The translations under genes were made by a program, and so were the position numbers. Below the pieces are notes generated by a model. That model worked only from the letters and a program-made list of their open reading frames with translations. It was not told the DNA's origin and searched no databases. A DNA stretch of 64,000 nt from Dysidea avara (Eukaryota; Porifera; Demospongiae; Dictyoceratida; Dysideidae): contig NC_089278.1 in the NCBI RefSeq assembly GCF_963678975.1, positions 15,729,959 to 15,793,958 on the forward strand, written 5' to 3'. Shown here one piece after another: positions 11,271 through 23,903 of the stretch (the stretch's first letter is position 1; each line of letters opens with the position of its first letter).

Positions 11271-14200
11271 AGTCCGGTAGATAAAACTTGTAACCCGGAA
11301 AAGAATGGTATCAGAGAAAGTTTGGTATCATTTTAAAGCTCTTTTCTCATAGAACAACATATCCAAAGTCCCAAAAAATCACCCTTGGGAAATTTGTTTT
11401 ATCAGTTTAAAATTTCCAGGTATTTTTAATCAGTATGTGCAAAGAACAAGCAGCTGCTAACAATAGTGACTGGATCTGCAAGAACCCCACATGTCAGTAC
11501 TAGTTCATTTTTTTGTATTTCCATTTTCTTTAGATAGCCAAGGAATGGTAAACTGAAGTTTCAGCTCTAGAAGCCAAGCACTTTTGAAGTAACAGTACTA
11601 CAAAGTGGTAATAACAAAACCAAAATCAATTTGTACAGTGACAATATAGAATATAAACTACAGGCACTTAATTAAACGGTCACAACTTACGATTGCAGTC
11701 CTCTATCAAGATGCAACTTGCATCATCAGATTCTCCATGAACAGGTGAATCCATTGCTGGGTAAGTTTTGTCTTCCAGGCCCTCCTACAACCATTGCCAG
11801 GCAAAATTGAGAACAAAACTATGGTGATCCGCTTGTTCAACACAAGGCAGACCAATGCTCATACTTTTTGTCTCCTTGGGGGTACAGACATGAAACAAAG
11901 ATTTACAAACTCCTATTGCTTTGGGGATCATGATGCTATCAAGGTTTTTGCTGTTAGTACCTTCCTTCATTGAGAAAGAAGCGCTCAAAAAATTCCAAAA
12001 TATTTCACCTAATGGCATTGCATTCATAAATCAGGGGGAAATCGTGGCACGATTACACATGAAACTACAAATTGTGACTATAAACTATAGCTACATGTAT
12101 GACAACTATGATATGACTATAACAACGAGAGTACAATTATGGGGAAAAGGAGAAGTCATCATCCAAACCTTGTGAGCCCGATATCATAAAAATAATCCTG
12201 GCAGCATGAACACACTGAAAGTTGTTGATGTAAGTTTCTCCTAGCTACTTTGGATGGAACTACGATCAGTAATGGGTCTAAGAATTGATCTCGGAATTGA
12301 TGGTACGAAAGGTGTCCTTACCCCAAAAGATTCCACAACTAGTGGAATGAAACGACCTCCTCTTAAAAGCTATTACTCTAAACACTGAGTTCAATAGCAG
12401 AGACTTGTTCACAAATGATCTGTAGCTTTTTGTGTTGATAAATTGTGACCGAATCTGCAAGAATCCTACATGTTAGTGTAAACCTAATTTTACAGTAGTT
12501 ACCTATAGAATGCAGGAGTTATATTTGATCCTGATTATCAACATGGCTATATCCTGCCTATTTTGGTGTCTCTGTCTGCAGTACTACTCAGTTTGCATAT
12601 AATTTCCTTCTCTGCTTCCTGTGCTGCCCATGGGGTGGCTGCTGCAGCTGGATAGGTGGCTAAGGATACTACTAAAGCATCTGGCTCCTATGAAAAAGCA
12701 GCTAAAGAAAATTCTGATCTTTTAACTAGCAAACTGATGTGGACATGGTGTGGCCGGCTAATAGTTTTACTCAATAGGATGCCTCACTCTGCTGCTGGCA
12801 TTTACACCAAATATAGGTAGTCACCTATCAGTTGCAAGCTTTCTTGCACCTTTTCATTTGGAAACAACTGGCCTAGTGCCTGTCTATAAGATGCTAAAAG
12901 ACATACTGTAATTTATGGTTGATTTTATTCTGCAAAGTTACAGGGAAAGCATTAGCTAAGACTTCTTAGTATAGTGATAATTGGAAGGTGTTTTTCAAAA
13001 TGATAGCATTGTGCACAGTTCTCCTTCACTATACGCAACAAAGAAAAGCTGCACATTACATACATAGGTAGTCCTGCAAGCTAACATGTTATGTATGTGT
13101 AAGGTAGACAGTTTATGTCTCAACCTCCCATTCAATGATAAGAAGCTACTGCTAGCTCAATGCATTCTGTTTTACTTAAAGAGCTACTTAAAAGCAGTTA
13201 GTTTAGATTACATGCCTTCTGCACTGCAGCATGTTACTGATGCTAGCTCCTAATCTCACATCCTCCTGATTACTTGAATCATAGAAGCATTAGTTGAATC
13301 ATAGAAATTTTAGTTTCACAAACCTTACTTGGATCTCTGAGCAAAAGCTAATTGTCTGCAGCTTTCTTTACAACAGCTGTGTCGTTATCAGTATTGAGAT
13401 TAAAAAAACATTTTCAAAACTGCAGCACTCTCTTTAAAGGGTTTGATGCTACAGTATGTGCCTTCATCCTTTATATTGCTCACAGTTTGCCTCTCTAAAG
13501 ACTGATTTAAATCACAGGTCCTATGGTGCCATCTTTTGCCATAAAATCATTCTGGTCATTTGATATTGAAGATGCATGTACTGAGTCTCACTTACATACT
13601 CTGATCTTAAGAAATATTACACACCCTTGCTCTGCAGTTTTATTTGAAAATGATAAAAAAAGCATGATCAATATTTTGATCAATGTGCAGCTATAACAAG
13701 ATCGGTGCTTATGGTTACATACATAACTACATTTTTTTATGAATGCATCTCACACACACAAGCTAACGTTTAATGCAATCATTCACTTATTCTGAATATC
13801 TGTATATTAATGTACTTATCAATATTATTCCCCTCCTCTCCCCTTACAAGAATAATAGAGGGTGATAGTAGCTAACCATGGCTTCTGAGCCTATGTACAT
13901 AATATTATTATGGTCATAGTGATTATATCGTTATCGTGTTCTACTGTATTCAAACAATGCCCAAGTATATAAGTGCATGGGGATATGATGGCAAATGATG
14001 CAATGTGCGTAGGGAATCTGATTGTATAATAGTTAAATCCCTTACTATGGTTCCTAGGAGGTGAAGTTGATCACGCATTTACAGTAACACATTTGAAAGA
14101 CGTGTACTTAGCGGCATGGGTGGGTATTTACCTTGAGACATCCAGTATCGGAGAGGTACTCATACTACTGTTGACAAACTTTGTGCCAGCCATTTTTGAA

Positions 14201-15213
14201 TTAAAATCATTAATTTTATGTAATCTGCCATGTACAGCTATCACAATATACTTTGTTCAGTTTTCCAGTAGGAATGTGCATGATTATACAGATGTATTGA
14301 TATAAAATTTACCATTTAAGTGATACCAATATTGAATATTCATAAGGACCATCAAAGAGACAACACTCAAACATTACTAAGACAAGGGACTCCGTACTCA
14401 CTAAATCCATTAACAGTGGAGCCCTAGTGTATACACCAATGGGAGAACATGCCCTACAAATACAGTGGATAGCTGATCAAAGCAATGAAAATCCCAGACA
14501 TGCAACCGTGAAGCAAACCTAAAACTACCAAATACTCATCCCTCACTTAGTGGACAAAAGAAAAGCCAAAGGCTTATAAAAGATAATAGCTTCATGAGCT
14601 AAATGTGATGGGTGATCTAAAAGTTGCATGTTCAACCTCACAAATGTGCTGGCCATATACATGAGATTTGGTATTGTCATGTTTCTTTAAGACAAAATAT
14701 AAGAGATGAAGTTGTTGAAGGAAGCAAGAGGATTGAAAGTTTACTGTTATTCCTTTTTAGAGGTAAAATTGTAATCATAGAGGTTCACAGGAACTTCAGA
14801 AACTGTCCTTCATAAGTAGGTTAAATGTAGAGTGTACTTTACATGGAGGGTCCTTTATGCACTGCATGTACATGTACAAACTTATTTTCACCAGCTATCA
14901 CTTAGACTTGCCAATTCCAAATTAATGCATATGCACAACCCTTGTGATCCATTTTTCCTCAAGTATCAATTCAACAAGTAAGCTGTAGCTGGTGATTACT
15001 ATACTATTAGACACCAGCTGTCAACTGTTTCTTACAGAAATTACATGCAAACATTTAAACAACAATAAAAAAAATTCCCCAAGATGGATCTGAGTTTTTT
15101 GAGATTTTGAATATGTTATTCTCCATTAAATTTCACACAGAATGATATACCAAAACTTCTTTTATACCATTTTTTCCGGGTACATGACTTTTTTTGCATT
15201 TGACTACCGGACT
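11271..15213. mobile_element. 3.9-kb terminal-inverted-repeat element inserted in unit 1
   Basis: Unit 2 (31441) shows the uninserted site. The ends are AGTCCGGTAG and CTACCGGACT, with a second paired block (acccggaaaa / ttttttccgggt) 15-25 bp further in. AATT flanks both sides (11267-11270 and 15214-15217), a probable 4-bp target duplication. Internal open frames are short (11785-12027 minus, 11921-12175 plus), and a coding-like tract near 12650-12820 is broken by stops. An internal direct repeat (gatctgcaagaa at ~11475, gaatctgcaagaa at ~12450) is present. No transposase domain is recognisable, so it is non-autonomous or strongly decayed. Confidence 0.7.
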
Positions 15214-15214
15214 A

Positions 15215-16150
15215 ATTATGCAGTGCTACAAATGAAGGAGAAGCCCTTCTCCAATCAATCCAGTCACCATGAAAAAATGCACCCCAAATATCAATTACTG
15301 ACTTGGAAGTGGCCTCGCTCTCAGCAATGTTCAGCCTATTTCACAACATTACAAACAGTAGGAGAAGTGCCTCTGCATGTCACTATGGAAAATATAGACA
15401 ATTACTGTTTACAAACAAAGGGAAGCCATTGCACTAGTGTGAATCGACACCTTGGGAAAAAGGTAAGTACAAGATGTGTGCATTCTACATATTGCAGTAT
15501 GCCAAAAAGCATGTCTCTGGACAAAGCGACGTAGAACAGTGAAAATATATCAAGCCTTATTGTCTGGAGGAATTAGTCAGTCAGTCAGTAGAAAATTGCA
15601 CTAAATAATAATTTTTAAAAAATTAGTAGCAACTTTTGGCAAATGTTTCAAGTTGTACTGAAGGCACTTTTGGGCTTGACCAATAGCTACTGCCAAGGCG
15701 CTAGGAAGGTATTGTGAGGCCAGTGATATTTTCGACCAGAAAGGCCCAAACCTTCATGATCCCTAATATACAGTACTATTGTACTGTATCATAACTGTCT
15801 ACAATATGACTGTACATACATGCAGGTCAATTTGTGCTGTATGGGTATGGTACTATTTTTAACCCAAAAATAAAATTCAAATAATACCTGCAGTAATATT
15901 ATTCAATCAACAGTGTAACACAAGTACAGTAACTAAAGCTCAGCTTTAGAGAAAATAAAACATGACAATGAGAGTGAGGTTGACAGACTAATATAGCACA
16001 AGGTACATCTTGAGACAACACCTAGTGATGTATGTGTGACGTGGTTTAATATATGAATGTGGAACTGCAGTTAAGGAGACTTCTGCTCAAAACCAGCCTA
16101 GAAGTCTCAGGACTATGCAATGACTTCACTTTTCAAGACTGCACTCGTAC
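15215..16150. other. Repeat-like DNA between TIR element and gene X, unit 1
   Basis: Corresponds to unit 2 31441-32460. It contains a coding-like stretch (15385-15470: MENIDNYCLQTKGSHC, followed by a good GTAAGT donor) kept in unit 2 at 31625-31705. The part around 15660-15770 resembles, inverted, a fragment at 58857-58925 outside the duplications, so at least part is a dispersed repeat. No gene call. Confidence 0.4.
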
Positions 16151-16156
16151 AGTACC

Positions 16157-16300
16157 TCAGCCCATTACAATACATACAGTGAAGATAATAGCTGCCTGCT
16201 TGTGTTTCCTGTAGGCATAACATCCAACTGCTAAAATCACCAGTCCCACGACAATGGATACCAATACTGGTATCTGTATCAGTACATTATATGATGCCAT
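16157..16300 (-). CDS. Possible small membrane protein or transmembrane exon (47 aa)
   Basis: The minus-strand frame starts MASYNVLIQIPVLVS, has one hydrophobic helix at residues ~8-27, then a basic stretch (YRKHK). Unit 2 keeps the helix (32465-32569) with conservative changes (L to P, V to M) but a TAG cuts it after 34 residues. An upstream acceptor-like ag and a GTATGT donor inside the frame mean it may be one exon of a longer gene. Family not recognised; chance conservation within a recent duplication is possible. Confidence 0.25.
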   Translation of the reverse strand: MASYNVLIQIPVLVSIVVGLVILAVGCYAYRKHKQAAIIFTVCIVMG

Positions 16301-16367
16301 CAGTGTGGGCACAAAGGACTAACTGTTGTCCTTTGTTGCATCCCATTCCTATCTGCTCACAATGCAG

Positions 16368-17215
16368 AGCTGTTGATTTACGAGTTGTCTGTCATTGGCT
16401 TCGTGTGTTCTCTGTCATGTCAGAATATATGGAGAATTGTCTGTAATTTTATATCACACCTTCAACAGTTGAAGCATATCGGTAGATTGATTACAGGTGA
16501 CCCTCATGTATTGTTCTCCACATGTAAGGGTGGCACCATTGATGCAATGTATAGAAAAGTTACAAAACGTGTGAAAAAATAGGAATTTTACATCACTTGT
16601 ATAAGCTGTACTGATCCCTACTAGCTTACACTTCATGTATATGTCTATACAATACCTGCAGGATACTACATACGTTGTATGGAAAAGAAATTAAAAACAC
16701 TGTTCTGCTGAATCAGATGTGCATAATAGTCACACCATTACAGAAACAGTTAAGACACTTCATCCTGTAGTAGATATAGAAGACTGCATGAGAAACAATT
16801 TAGTTGTTGAAAAGTCAGTTTCTGAATTACCACATTCTAAGACACAAAAACTAGATCATGTGCAGAATTCTTGTGATGACAACCGATGTGACTTATCATC
16901 ATCACCACCACCAGCTACAGCGGATCATGAGTCAGAACAATGTAAAGGTGTGGTAGACAACAGTAATGATCAGGTAGATCATGAATTAGAAGATGAAGTA
17001 CCTATTAAGGTGTCTTCAGCTCAAGATAAAGAAATAAGAAGAATAGCAAGATTGAAACAACTGGAGAGGATGAAAGCAATTGAAGCTGCAACATCTAGAC
17101 AACAGAGATATAACAAAAGAGTAACAGCACAAACCCTATGAAAGTTTCATCGAAGAAAGTGAAGTGGAAAAAAGATTTAAATGTCTATCACATTTATAGT
17201 GGTGATTCAAGTTAG
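16368..17215 (+). pseudogene. Gene X 3' exons, copy 1 (unrecognised, coiled-coil C-terminus)
   Basis: Two exon-like blocks. Exon P (16368-16582) encodes ELSVIGFVCSLSCQNIWRIV and so on. A 1-nt loss in its A-run creates a TAG, and the donor present in unit 2 is gone. Exon Q (16717-17215) encodes a Ser/Asp/Glu-rich linker and a basic helix (EIRRIARLKQLERMKAIEAA). A 1-nt loss after RYNKR replaces the normal end with TAQTL. The other copies end in KKDLSVYHIYS-like residues. Three copies share the exon, so the ancestral gene was probably real. Family unknown; this copy is broken. Confidence 0.5.
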
Positions 17216-17217
17216 GT

Positions 17218-17960
17218 ATACCTTATAAAGCATTACTTTACCTTTATATATTTATAATTATAATTTATTTGTTTCTGTAAGGCATTGCTGGATGTGTAGC
17301 TTTCAATGAAACATCAGTGTAACTACACGTGTACATTGTTCAACATGTATATGTTTGACCCTAACTTCATTCCACAAAAGAATTAAATCGAATATTAGCT
17401 ATAGTATAAGTAAAGGAGTACTTAAGAGGCTAAATTTTATTTTTATGTACTCTTGGCTATAGCAATATCTATAAAAAGTTTATTTTAGTCATTGATGCTG
17501 GTGTCCATGGCCTATGTCAACAAGAGCATTGGCCTGGTAATCAAGACACATATTCAATGCCTGGTTATGCCAATTTGGTGTTGGTGTTTCTCCAGTGTAT
17601 CCAGCTATATATGTGACCAGATTTGACAAAACCAGGCTTCCGCACACATCCAATTCTTTAATTTGAACATGATAACTCAGTATGCTGTTGACCTACAATT
17701 TTGACACAATGCACATTTTGCTATAACAGGTCCAAATTTGAAACTGATAGCATACTCCTACATTGAGTTATGGTTTAAATTCATAAATCTGAATGTGTGT
17801 GGAAACCTGGTTTTGTCAAATCTGGTCGCATATATAATGGGGATCTGGTTAACTGGGGAAGCAGCCCACCCAGTTGTAACATCAATGGGCACCTGGTGTT
17901 TACTGAGGAAGTAAATGTCCAACTGTAATTCTCCTGCTTAACATCATGTGGAACTTCAGA
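17218..17960. other. TRIM 3' flank, unit 2 (shortened)
   Basis: Matches the start of units 1 and 3, then skips about 830 bp to join the TRIM polyadenylation region near 17965. I see no gene. Confidence 0.6.
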
Positions 17961-18005
17961 TTCCAACGCTTTTATTAACATAACAAAAAAGTATAATAAA
18001 AATGA

Positions 18006-20189
18006 TTAAAATATTTGAACTCTTTTGTTGCTATATTCAGCAACATATATTTCATTGTTAGGACTAACAGCTATTCCGTGTGGTTTAGAAAATTGACCTT
18101 CAGCAGAACCATTGGACCCAAAGCTGTGTAAGAACACTCCATCTTTGTCAAAGACTGATACATGATGATTATCACCTTCACTAACAAGGATAAAGCCACA
18201 CATATCAGTGGTAAGTCCAATAGGGCAGCTCAAGTGACCATTACCAAACTGGTCCACATATGTACCATCAAGTGTAAACCTAACAATACCACGGTTATTA
18301 TCAGCAACAAGTAACTGGTTATTAGTAGTGACTGCTACATCATGGGGGTAACTCAACTGTCCTGACCCAATAATGTGACTGAACTGACCATTGAAGTGGA
18401 ACACCGAGACACGACGATTACTGTATTCAGCAACAAACACTTTATCATTGTGGACTACAACACCTTGTGGAGTACTCAGTTGTCCATTGCCAGTTCCAGA
18501 GTGTCCAAACTGCAGCAAGTATGTACCATTAACATCAAACTTCTGTACCCTGTTGTTACTGTCCTCAGCCACATACAAGTGATTGTTGGCATCAAATGAT
18601 AGTCCCCGTGGGTTTAGAAATTGACCATTGCCAGATCCATTTTGTCCAAGTTCTCTGATCAACTTGTCTTGACTGCCAAATATGTAAACACAGTGGTAGG
18701 CACAGTCAGTCACTGCCCATACTCCATCCTTACCAAATGCAATACCCCACAGATAACCCATATTGCCATCATCATCCACTATCTTCCTGGGCTTGTTGTA
18801 ATCTTGGTACACCAAAAAAGTGTAGGGACTTCCTTTAATATGATCCCCTTCAATGGTAATTGACAACTTTACTTCTCCAACTTGTTTGGTTGAAAGAGAT
18901 GCAGAGTAGCTTCCATCATTGTTATCCTCCACTTCTACTGGAACAACATCTCCTCCCCTGCTTGATTGTGCCTGTCCAAGAATGTGTCTACCTCCATTGG
19001 AACAACATTCATTGTTGTGATTCTTAGTGATGATGGTAAAATCAATTTTGCTACCAGCCACAACTGGTTGTGCAGGAACACCAGTGACTTCACAATTGTC
19101 TGGTATGGCAACCTCATCAAACAATTGGCCAAACTGTGGAAATGACTCTTTGTACTTCTTTGTAGGAACAAACTCCATTGTAGGCAACTCAACTGGCTTA
19201 GTCTCCAACTTGCTGCATGAATTAGTTAGTCTCTTTACATCATCTCCTACTTGTTTCTTCACGAACAATGCTTCCTGGTCTGAACCATTCTTCACTGCAT
19301 CATTTAGCTCCTTCACACTTAGCAATTGTGCTTCTGCAAGATCTATTTGTTCTAACTGTAATGAGATTCCTTTTTTCTTCTTTGTTGACAGCTCTCGTAA
19401 CTTGTTCTTCAGCTCTTCTCTTTGTTGTTCTAGTCGTTGGTGTAGCTCATCATAATACAAGTCGATCTGTTGATCAACTTCAGTGGTCAGTAATGTAATC
19501 TTCTTCTCAGCAGCTACCACCTTCTCACGTGAGGTAGATAATTTGGTGATCATTTCCTCAACTGGTTCAATCATCTTCTCCATTTCCTCCCTGTGTTTGC
19601 TGGCCATTACTTTCACAGAATTATGCACATGTCCAGTGTGCTCAATGGTGATACAGTAGTGACACACAAGCTGGTCACATGTCTCACAGAAGAACTTCAT
19701 CTCTAGATCATGGTCAGGGCAAAACATGGACTTCACTTTGGGTCGGATGTCAACTTGTTTCTTCCTTGAATGCAATTCCACCAGCTCAGTAATGTTGTGG
19801 TTTCGATTCTCTTTAGTCTTTTTGTGGAACTCATGGCAATACTCACAGAGAAACATTATGCAGTCGAGACACAAAGCCACCGCTTTCCCTTCATCAACAC
19901 ACATGTCGCATTTTGCTTCATCTTCTCCCTCAACTTTACGCTTCAAATCAACTTCATCTAGTAGACGATTAATGAAGAAATTGTTTGGTAATTCCTTCAC
20001 ACCTCTTGCAGGCACTGCACTCGTTTCCCAACATTCTGGACAAACAATGTTAGAACCAGTTTGTAGTTTCTCCGTACATCCTTCACAGTAAGAGTGATGA
20101 CAAGGAAGGTATTTGGGCTTCTTATACACTTCGTAACAAACCGGGCAATTCAGGAGACCTGCTACCTTCTTCATACGCTCTGCAGCCAT
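18006..20189 (-). CDS. TRIM-NHL protein, copy 2 (727 aa)
   Basis: Intact single-exon frame, same architecture as copy 1: RING ~15-53, B-box fingers ~94-189, coiled coil ~195-330, filamin ~356-462, NHL repeats to the last residue. The zinc ligands of the RING are all kept; R54 just after the last cysteine is W here. Two short in-frame deletions (three residues after the filamin domain and four between NHL repeats 1 and 2) explain the shorter length. Differences from copy 1 are sparse in the RING to coiled coil and denser in the filamin and NHL parts. A minus-strand AATAAA is at 17971-17976. This is one of two copies still able to make a full-length protein. Confidence 0.93.
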   Translation of the reverse strand: MAAERMKKVAGLLNCPVCYEVYKKPKYLPCHHSYCEGCTEKLQTGSNIVCPECWETSAVPARGVKELPNNFFINRLLDEVDLKRKVEGEDEAKCDMCVDEGKAVALCLDCIMFLCEYCHEFHKKTKENRNHNITELVELHSRKKQVDIRPKVKSMFCPDHDLEMKFFCETCDQLVCHYCITIEHTGHVHNSVKVMASKHREEMEKMIEPVEEMITKLSTSREKVVAAEKKITLLTTEVDQQIDLYYDELHQRLEQQREELKNKLRELSTKKKKGISLQLEQIDLAEAQLLSVKELNDAVKNGSDQEALFVKKQVGDDVKRLTNSCSKLETKPVELPTMEFVPTKKYKESFPQFGQLFDEVAIPDNCEVTGVPAQPVVAGSKIDFTIITKNHNNECCSNGGRHILGQAQSSRGGDVVPVEVEDNNDGSYSASLSTKQVGEVKLSITIEGDHIKGSPYTFLVYQDYNKPRKIVDDDGNMGYLWGIAFGKDGVWAVTDCAYHCVYIFGSQDKLIRELGQNGSGNGQFLNPRGLSFDANNHLYVAEDSNNRVQKFDVNGTYLLQFGHSGTGNGQLSTPQGVVVHNDKVFVAEYSNRRVSVFHFNGQFSHIIGSGQLSYPHDVAVTTNNQLLVADNNRGIVRFTLDGTYVDQFGNGHLSCPIGLTTDMCGFILVSEGDNHHVSVFDKDGVFLHSFGSNGSAEGQFSKPHGIAVSPNNEIYVAEYSNKRVQIF

Positions 20190-20660
20190 TTTTTTTTCTT
20201 GGCTAAGTTAACAGTTACTGAATTGATCTGTAGAAAGCAAATAATATGCACAGGAAAAGACTACGCACTAACCCTGGATTATCAGAAAAAGGCTTGGCTC
20301 GGGCTTAGGAAGAATCAACAAAAATGTCTAGGATTTAAGTATCCGGCGAGGTATCCGATGTCGAAATGTGTATGCACCACGTGTAGGCTCATCACGTGAT
20401 GTGCCAGATCTTTCAATATATGATTGCTGATCTGTACTGCACAGTACGTTAGGCTAGATGCATTGTCCCATGGTACTGCGGCGGTGCCAATTTGCGCAAG
20501 ATTAAGCACCCAAGCACGAGCAAATTAATTTTGTGCAGTACAATATTCTTTAGAGGCGCTAATATTAAGGTCACACGTCTGCAAGTTGTACGTCTGTTAG
20601 GTATGAGATAGATCTGCTGAGATGAATTGCTGTGTACTGTCCGATTGGGTTGCTTTCACC
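20190..20660 (-). promoter_or_regulatory. Likely 5'UTR and promoter of TRIM-NHL copy 2
   Basis: Same block as 3843-4260. It has an extra ~75 bp (about 20398-20482) between the E-box CACGTG near 20393 and the segment starting gccaatttgcgcaag, so spacing differs from copies 1 and 3. Promoter role inferred. Confidence 0.35.
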
Positions 20661-20855
20661 ACGGCTCAGTCCAATGTACTACTAATGAACAAAAGGTGGG
20701 CATGCTATATATGATTAAGCAAGGTTGTCATCCCCTGTTGGGGGTGGGATTTATTTATTATTTTATTTGTTTTGCTGTGCAGAAGTCACACAAGATTATA
20801 TAATATAAGAAATCTTTAGAGATATCAATGTGACCATTAATAATCTTGTACATCA

Positions 20856-20972
20856 TTATGAGTTTAGCTCTGACTCTTCTCTGTTGTAGTGAAGGTAGAG
20901 CAATACAGAGAGTTTGTGATATTCTAATGTCAATTCCCCAGTATTGGAGAAGCTTGTCAAATCACTACCATC
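20856..20972 (-). CDS. Conserved terminal exon of an unrecognised minus-strand gene, copy 2
   Basis: Same 117-nt exon as 4434-4550: acceptor, 38 codons, TAA. The peptide differs at a few sites (LEYHKLS instead of LEYDKPS; last residue S instead of L). No frameshift. Confidence 0.4.
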   Translation of the reverse strand, partial: DGSDLTSFSNTGELTLEYHKLSVLLYLHYNREESELNS

Positions 20973-20979
20973 CTAAATA

Positions 20980-23349
20980 GGGTGGGAATGAAACGTAGCA
21001 TCAATAAATGTACAAATTTATGGAACGAGCTGGCTTAAATGCAGAGTACGTGGTTGCTTAAGCTTTTAAACAGTCCCATTGGTACAATTCTGTTCCAACA
21101 GAATTCAAAACTGCAGTACAGTATGGTAAGTTGGTACCACCTAGGTATTAGGTGAAACATAGCTTACAAGACTTCATATATTCAAGTCATGTGTTTTCAA
21201 GATTTTTAAAGCATTTCTAGGGATTTGGTTGGTTTATAAATGAAGGTTATGTACTGGTAAAGGTGCGAGGGAACATATGCAGTTGTTGTTTAAAAAACTG
21301 GTGTGGAGGTTTGATACACAGGGCTATAACTAAAGCAACAGTTTTGCCATGAGTGCACAGTGAATAAAAAGGTTGGTTCAATGTCAGAAGCCTTTGTGGT
21401 GACTTTTCAAAAGAGACTCTAGGGTTATGAGTTGTACAAATGGAGTGTTTGTACCTTCAAGAGTGCTTTGTAGTACTCAATATAAAATGAGCGAAATATC
21501 CAAGTTAGAGAAAAACTCAACTAAAGTGTATGTGTGCCTATCGAGGATTCACCTCAATACACCTGTACCCTGTAAATGTCATAATGATCGCATCAAATCA
21601 AATTTATTACAGCTACTGTTATCTATGATATTTTGTATTTGTAAGTCATGAGACAAGATTTTGAAATAGATTTTAATAGAGCTGTGAATCCCTTAGTGAA
21701 ACATTTAGCTGTATTGGCAGGCTTCTAGTGTAGTGGGGTGTAACTACCTGCCTGTGTTCAATTGTGACATTATCTGTTGCATTATTTCATTGTCAGTGCT
21801 ACTCTCCCTCCCTCCCTTGTATAGAAAGTGTGGTTATGTTTGTACCAGCTATGCATGCACCTGGTAAGATTAGTTTAACAGATGAATAGATTTTGAGTAT
21901 GAGTGTTTAAAACAGCTAAATGAATGTTAGTGGTTAGGCCAAGATAGAAGTTTGTATTGTAGGATATCCTAATGTCCATTGAGTCTGAAGTATGATTGAC
22001 CAGTTGGTAATCGTGTTACTGGTGACTACTTGGCAGATGTATCAGCATAAGGCTGCATGATAGCAGCTATGTATCTAAATACTCTAATAGAGCAGTCACA
22101 TGATTACTTGGTATGTCATTATGGTGTTCCTATCACTGCCCATGATTTCAGTGGCTCCCAAGTTCTAAGCTGCTTGACCTTAGACCTATGGTACAAAGGG
22201 GAAAAGGATGCGGGATCCGCCTGGCATAATAATGAGGATAATAGGTGCCTGAAAGTATTGAGTATAATGTTAGCATAATAGGCAGAACATTTGTGCATTA
22301 CCATAAATTCTGCTTATCAAAATACTTATCACAGAAAAAGATCAATATACTCTAATAGAACAGTCAGAGAATAATCAGGTAGCTGACTGTTCTATTAGAG
22401 TATATCAATCTTTTCTGTGGCATGCATTTCAAAAGCTGTGTTTCAGCAACTTAATTTTTTTCCCATACAGTGCAAATTTACTATGGGAACTGAGGTATAA
22501 ATATTGAGCATAATTTGAACATAATAGGCAAAATTTGAGCAGTGCAGCATAACATAATAGGTAAAATAATGAGCATAATTGGCGGGCAGGTCCCTACTGA
22601 TTGGTGTCTTGTATACAACTTAAATGATTGCACAATGATGCTACCAGGCGATAATCATCTTGCGGCCAATTTTAAGAACATGTGTGTGTCACATGCTTGT
22701 CACATATCACCTGGTAGTACTATCCAACATTCTGTACTTGTGTTATCAGAACAACTCCCCTCTATTGAAAATTATCAAGCATAGTTGTGACATAGATTGC
22801 TGTTGCTGTTATGGAGCATTCAGCGTCAACCTTAAACCCAACTAAATGACATCTACACTATCCAATGTAGATTTAGATAAAAATTCAACAGAAGAGAAAC
22901 AAACCCCTTACACTACTGTTTAGAGGTTTATCATTTTTGGTAAATGTAATTTACTAATATTGGGACCACCACCAGCACCCTTCAGTCCATAGTTGATGCA
23001 TGCGTTCACTAACATGTATATGTGAATTTATGCACAACAGGCATCTGTTATCCATAGCAAAGTTTTCTCTGGTGTCCATATAGGCTAACACATGTTGATG
23101 GTCAAACTACTCTAATAGAGAATACACTTTATAGTAATATAACATCGAACTACTCTAATTGAACAGTCTTTCTCTGAACATGGTTTAATGCTGTATGTAC
23201 CAACCATGGATAAATTTTTCAATGTTGTATGGTCATTTTAATACTATCAATCCTAACCTTTTCACTTTTGTAATAAAATGCATTAGAAAAGTTCTAACTG
23301 GGAGCCACTTTCTTTCTGGGATTTATAGATGTATTTTGTATAGTATAAC
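20980..23349. other. Region upstream of WDR4, unit 2
   Basis: Matches unit 1 4560-7690 minus the repeat copies a and b and the 21-bp array. It holds several TACTCTAATAGAG motifs (22078, 22346-22400 as an inverted pair, 23106, 23150) and a gagcataataggcaaaa repeat (22505-22590). No gene is supported. Confidence 0.5.
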
Positions 23350-23903
23350 AGTGCTGAGCAATATGACAATATTTTAGTTAAACGGTGGTATCTGTTTGTG
23401 ATACCGTCCAATTTTTTAACTACTGCAAATACCGTGAATTCGAAAACACAAATCTTTTAGTAGCTAAAATAACATATCCTGTATGAAGAAGTCTACTTAC
23501 AGCACAAATGAATGTACTGCAGTAAATATATTGCAGTTGACTTTCAACACAATTCTGTCGTTAACTGAAATTTTTAGGGTTATTTCTGTGTCTAAATCTA
23601 GTACTGTAGGTCTAAAATAGCATCAAACTAAAGTATGCAAATAATTTAGTCATACCGCAATATCAAGTTGACAATACCGTACCGTCTATTATGATTAAAG
23701 TACTTGGTAAAGGCAGAGCCTGTATACCAGAAGGCCTTATAAAGGCCTAAGATGTTTATATTAACTGCACTAAATATGTTTGAAAAGTAGGAGAAAGAAG
23801 AAAAAATCCATGACTGGACCTGGGCAGCCTTGAACCTGCAGCCATCCGATTAATGTTCAAATGCTTACAGGAGTCTGCCAGGCGGTCAGGATATTTTCTT
23901 CTT
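23350..23903. mobile_element. Unit-2-specific insertion of ~550 bp with a B-box-like sequence
   Basis: Unit 1 (7680-7690) lacks this block between tagtataaca and gtaccatgttgc. The left end (cagtgctgagcaatatgac) and internal dataccg-like inverted pieces suggest a hAT-type MITE. Near the right end the minus strand has GGTTCAAGG (23828-23836), like a tRNA T-arm/B box, so a SINE-like part is possible. Exact borders and target duplication are unclear. Confidence 0.4.

Larger units (their letters stand above)
1..17217. repeat. Segmental duplication unit 1 (TRIM-NHL / WDR4 / gene X)
   Basis: First of three tandem copies. It begins with the sequence that follows the unit-ending gene in unit 2 (compare 33541 onward) and runs to the gene X stop at 17215. 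The copies share long near-identical blocks (for example 1638-5450 with 18006-21900 and 39558-43360). Unit 1 lacks about 5 kb found in unit 2 (25876-30990), so it lost WDR4 exons e5-e10. It carries private insertions at 5919-6359, 6827-7223 and 11271-15213. The left edge is cut by the window. Confidence 0.85.
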
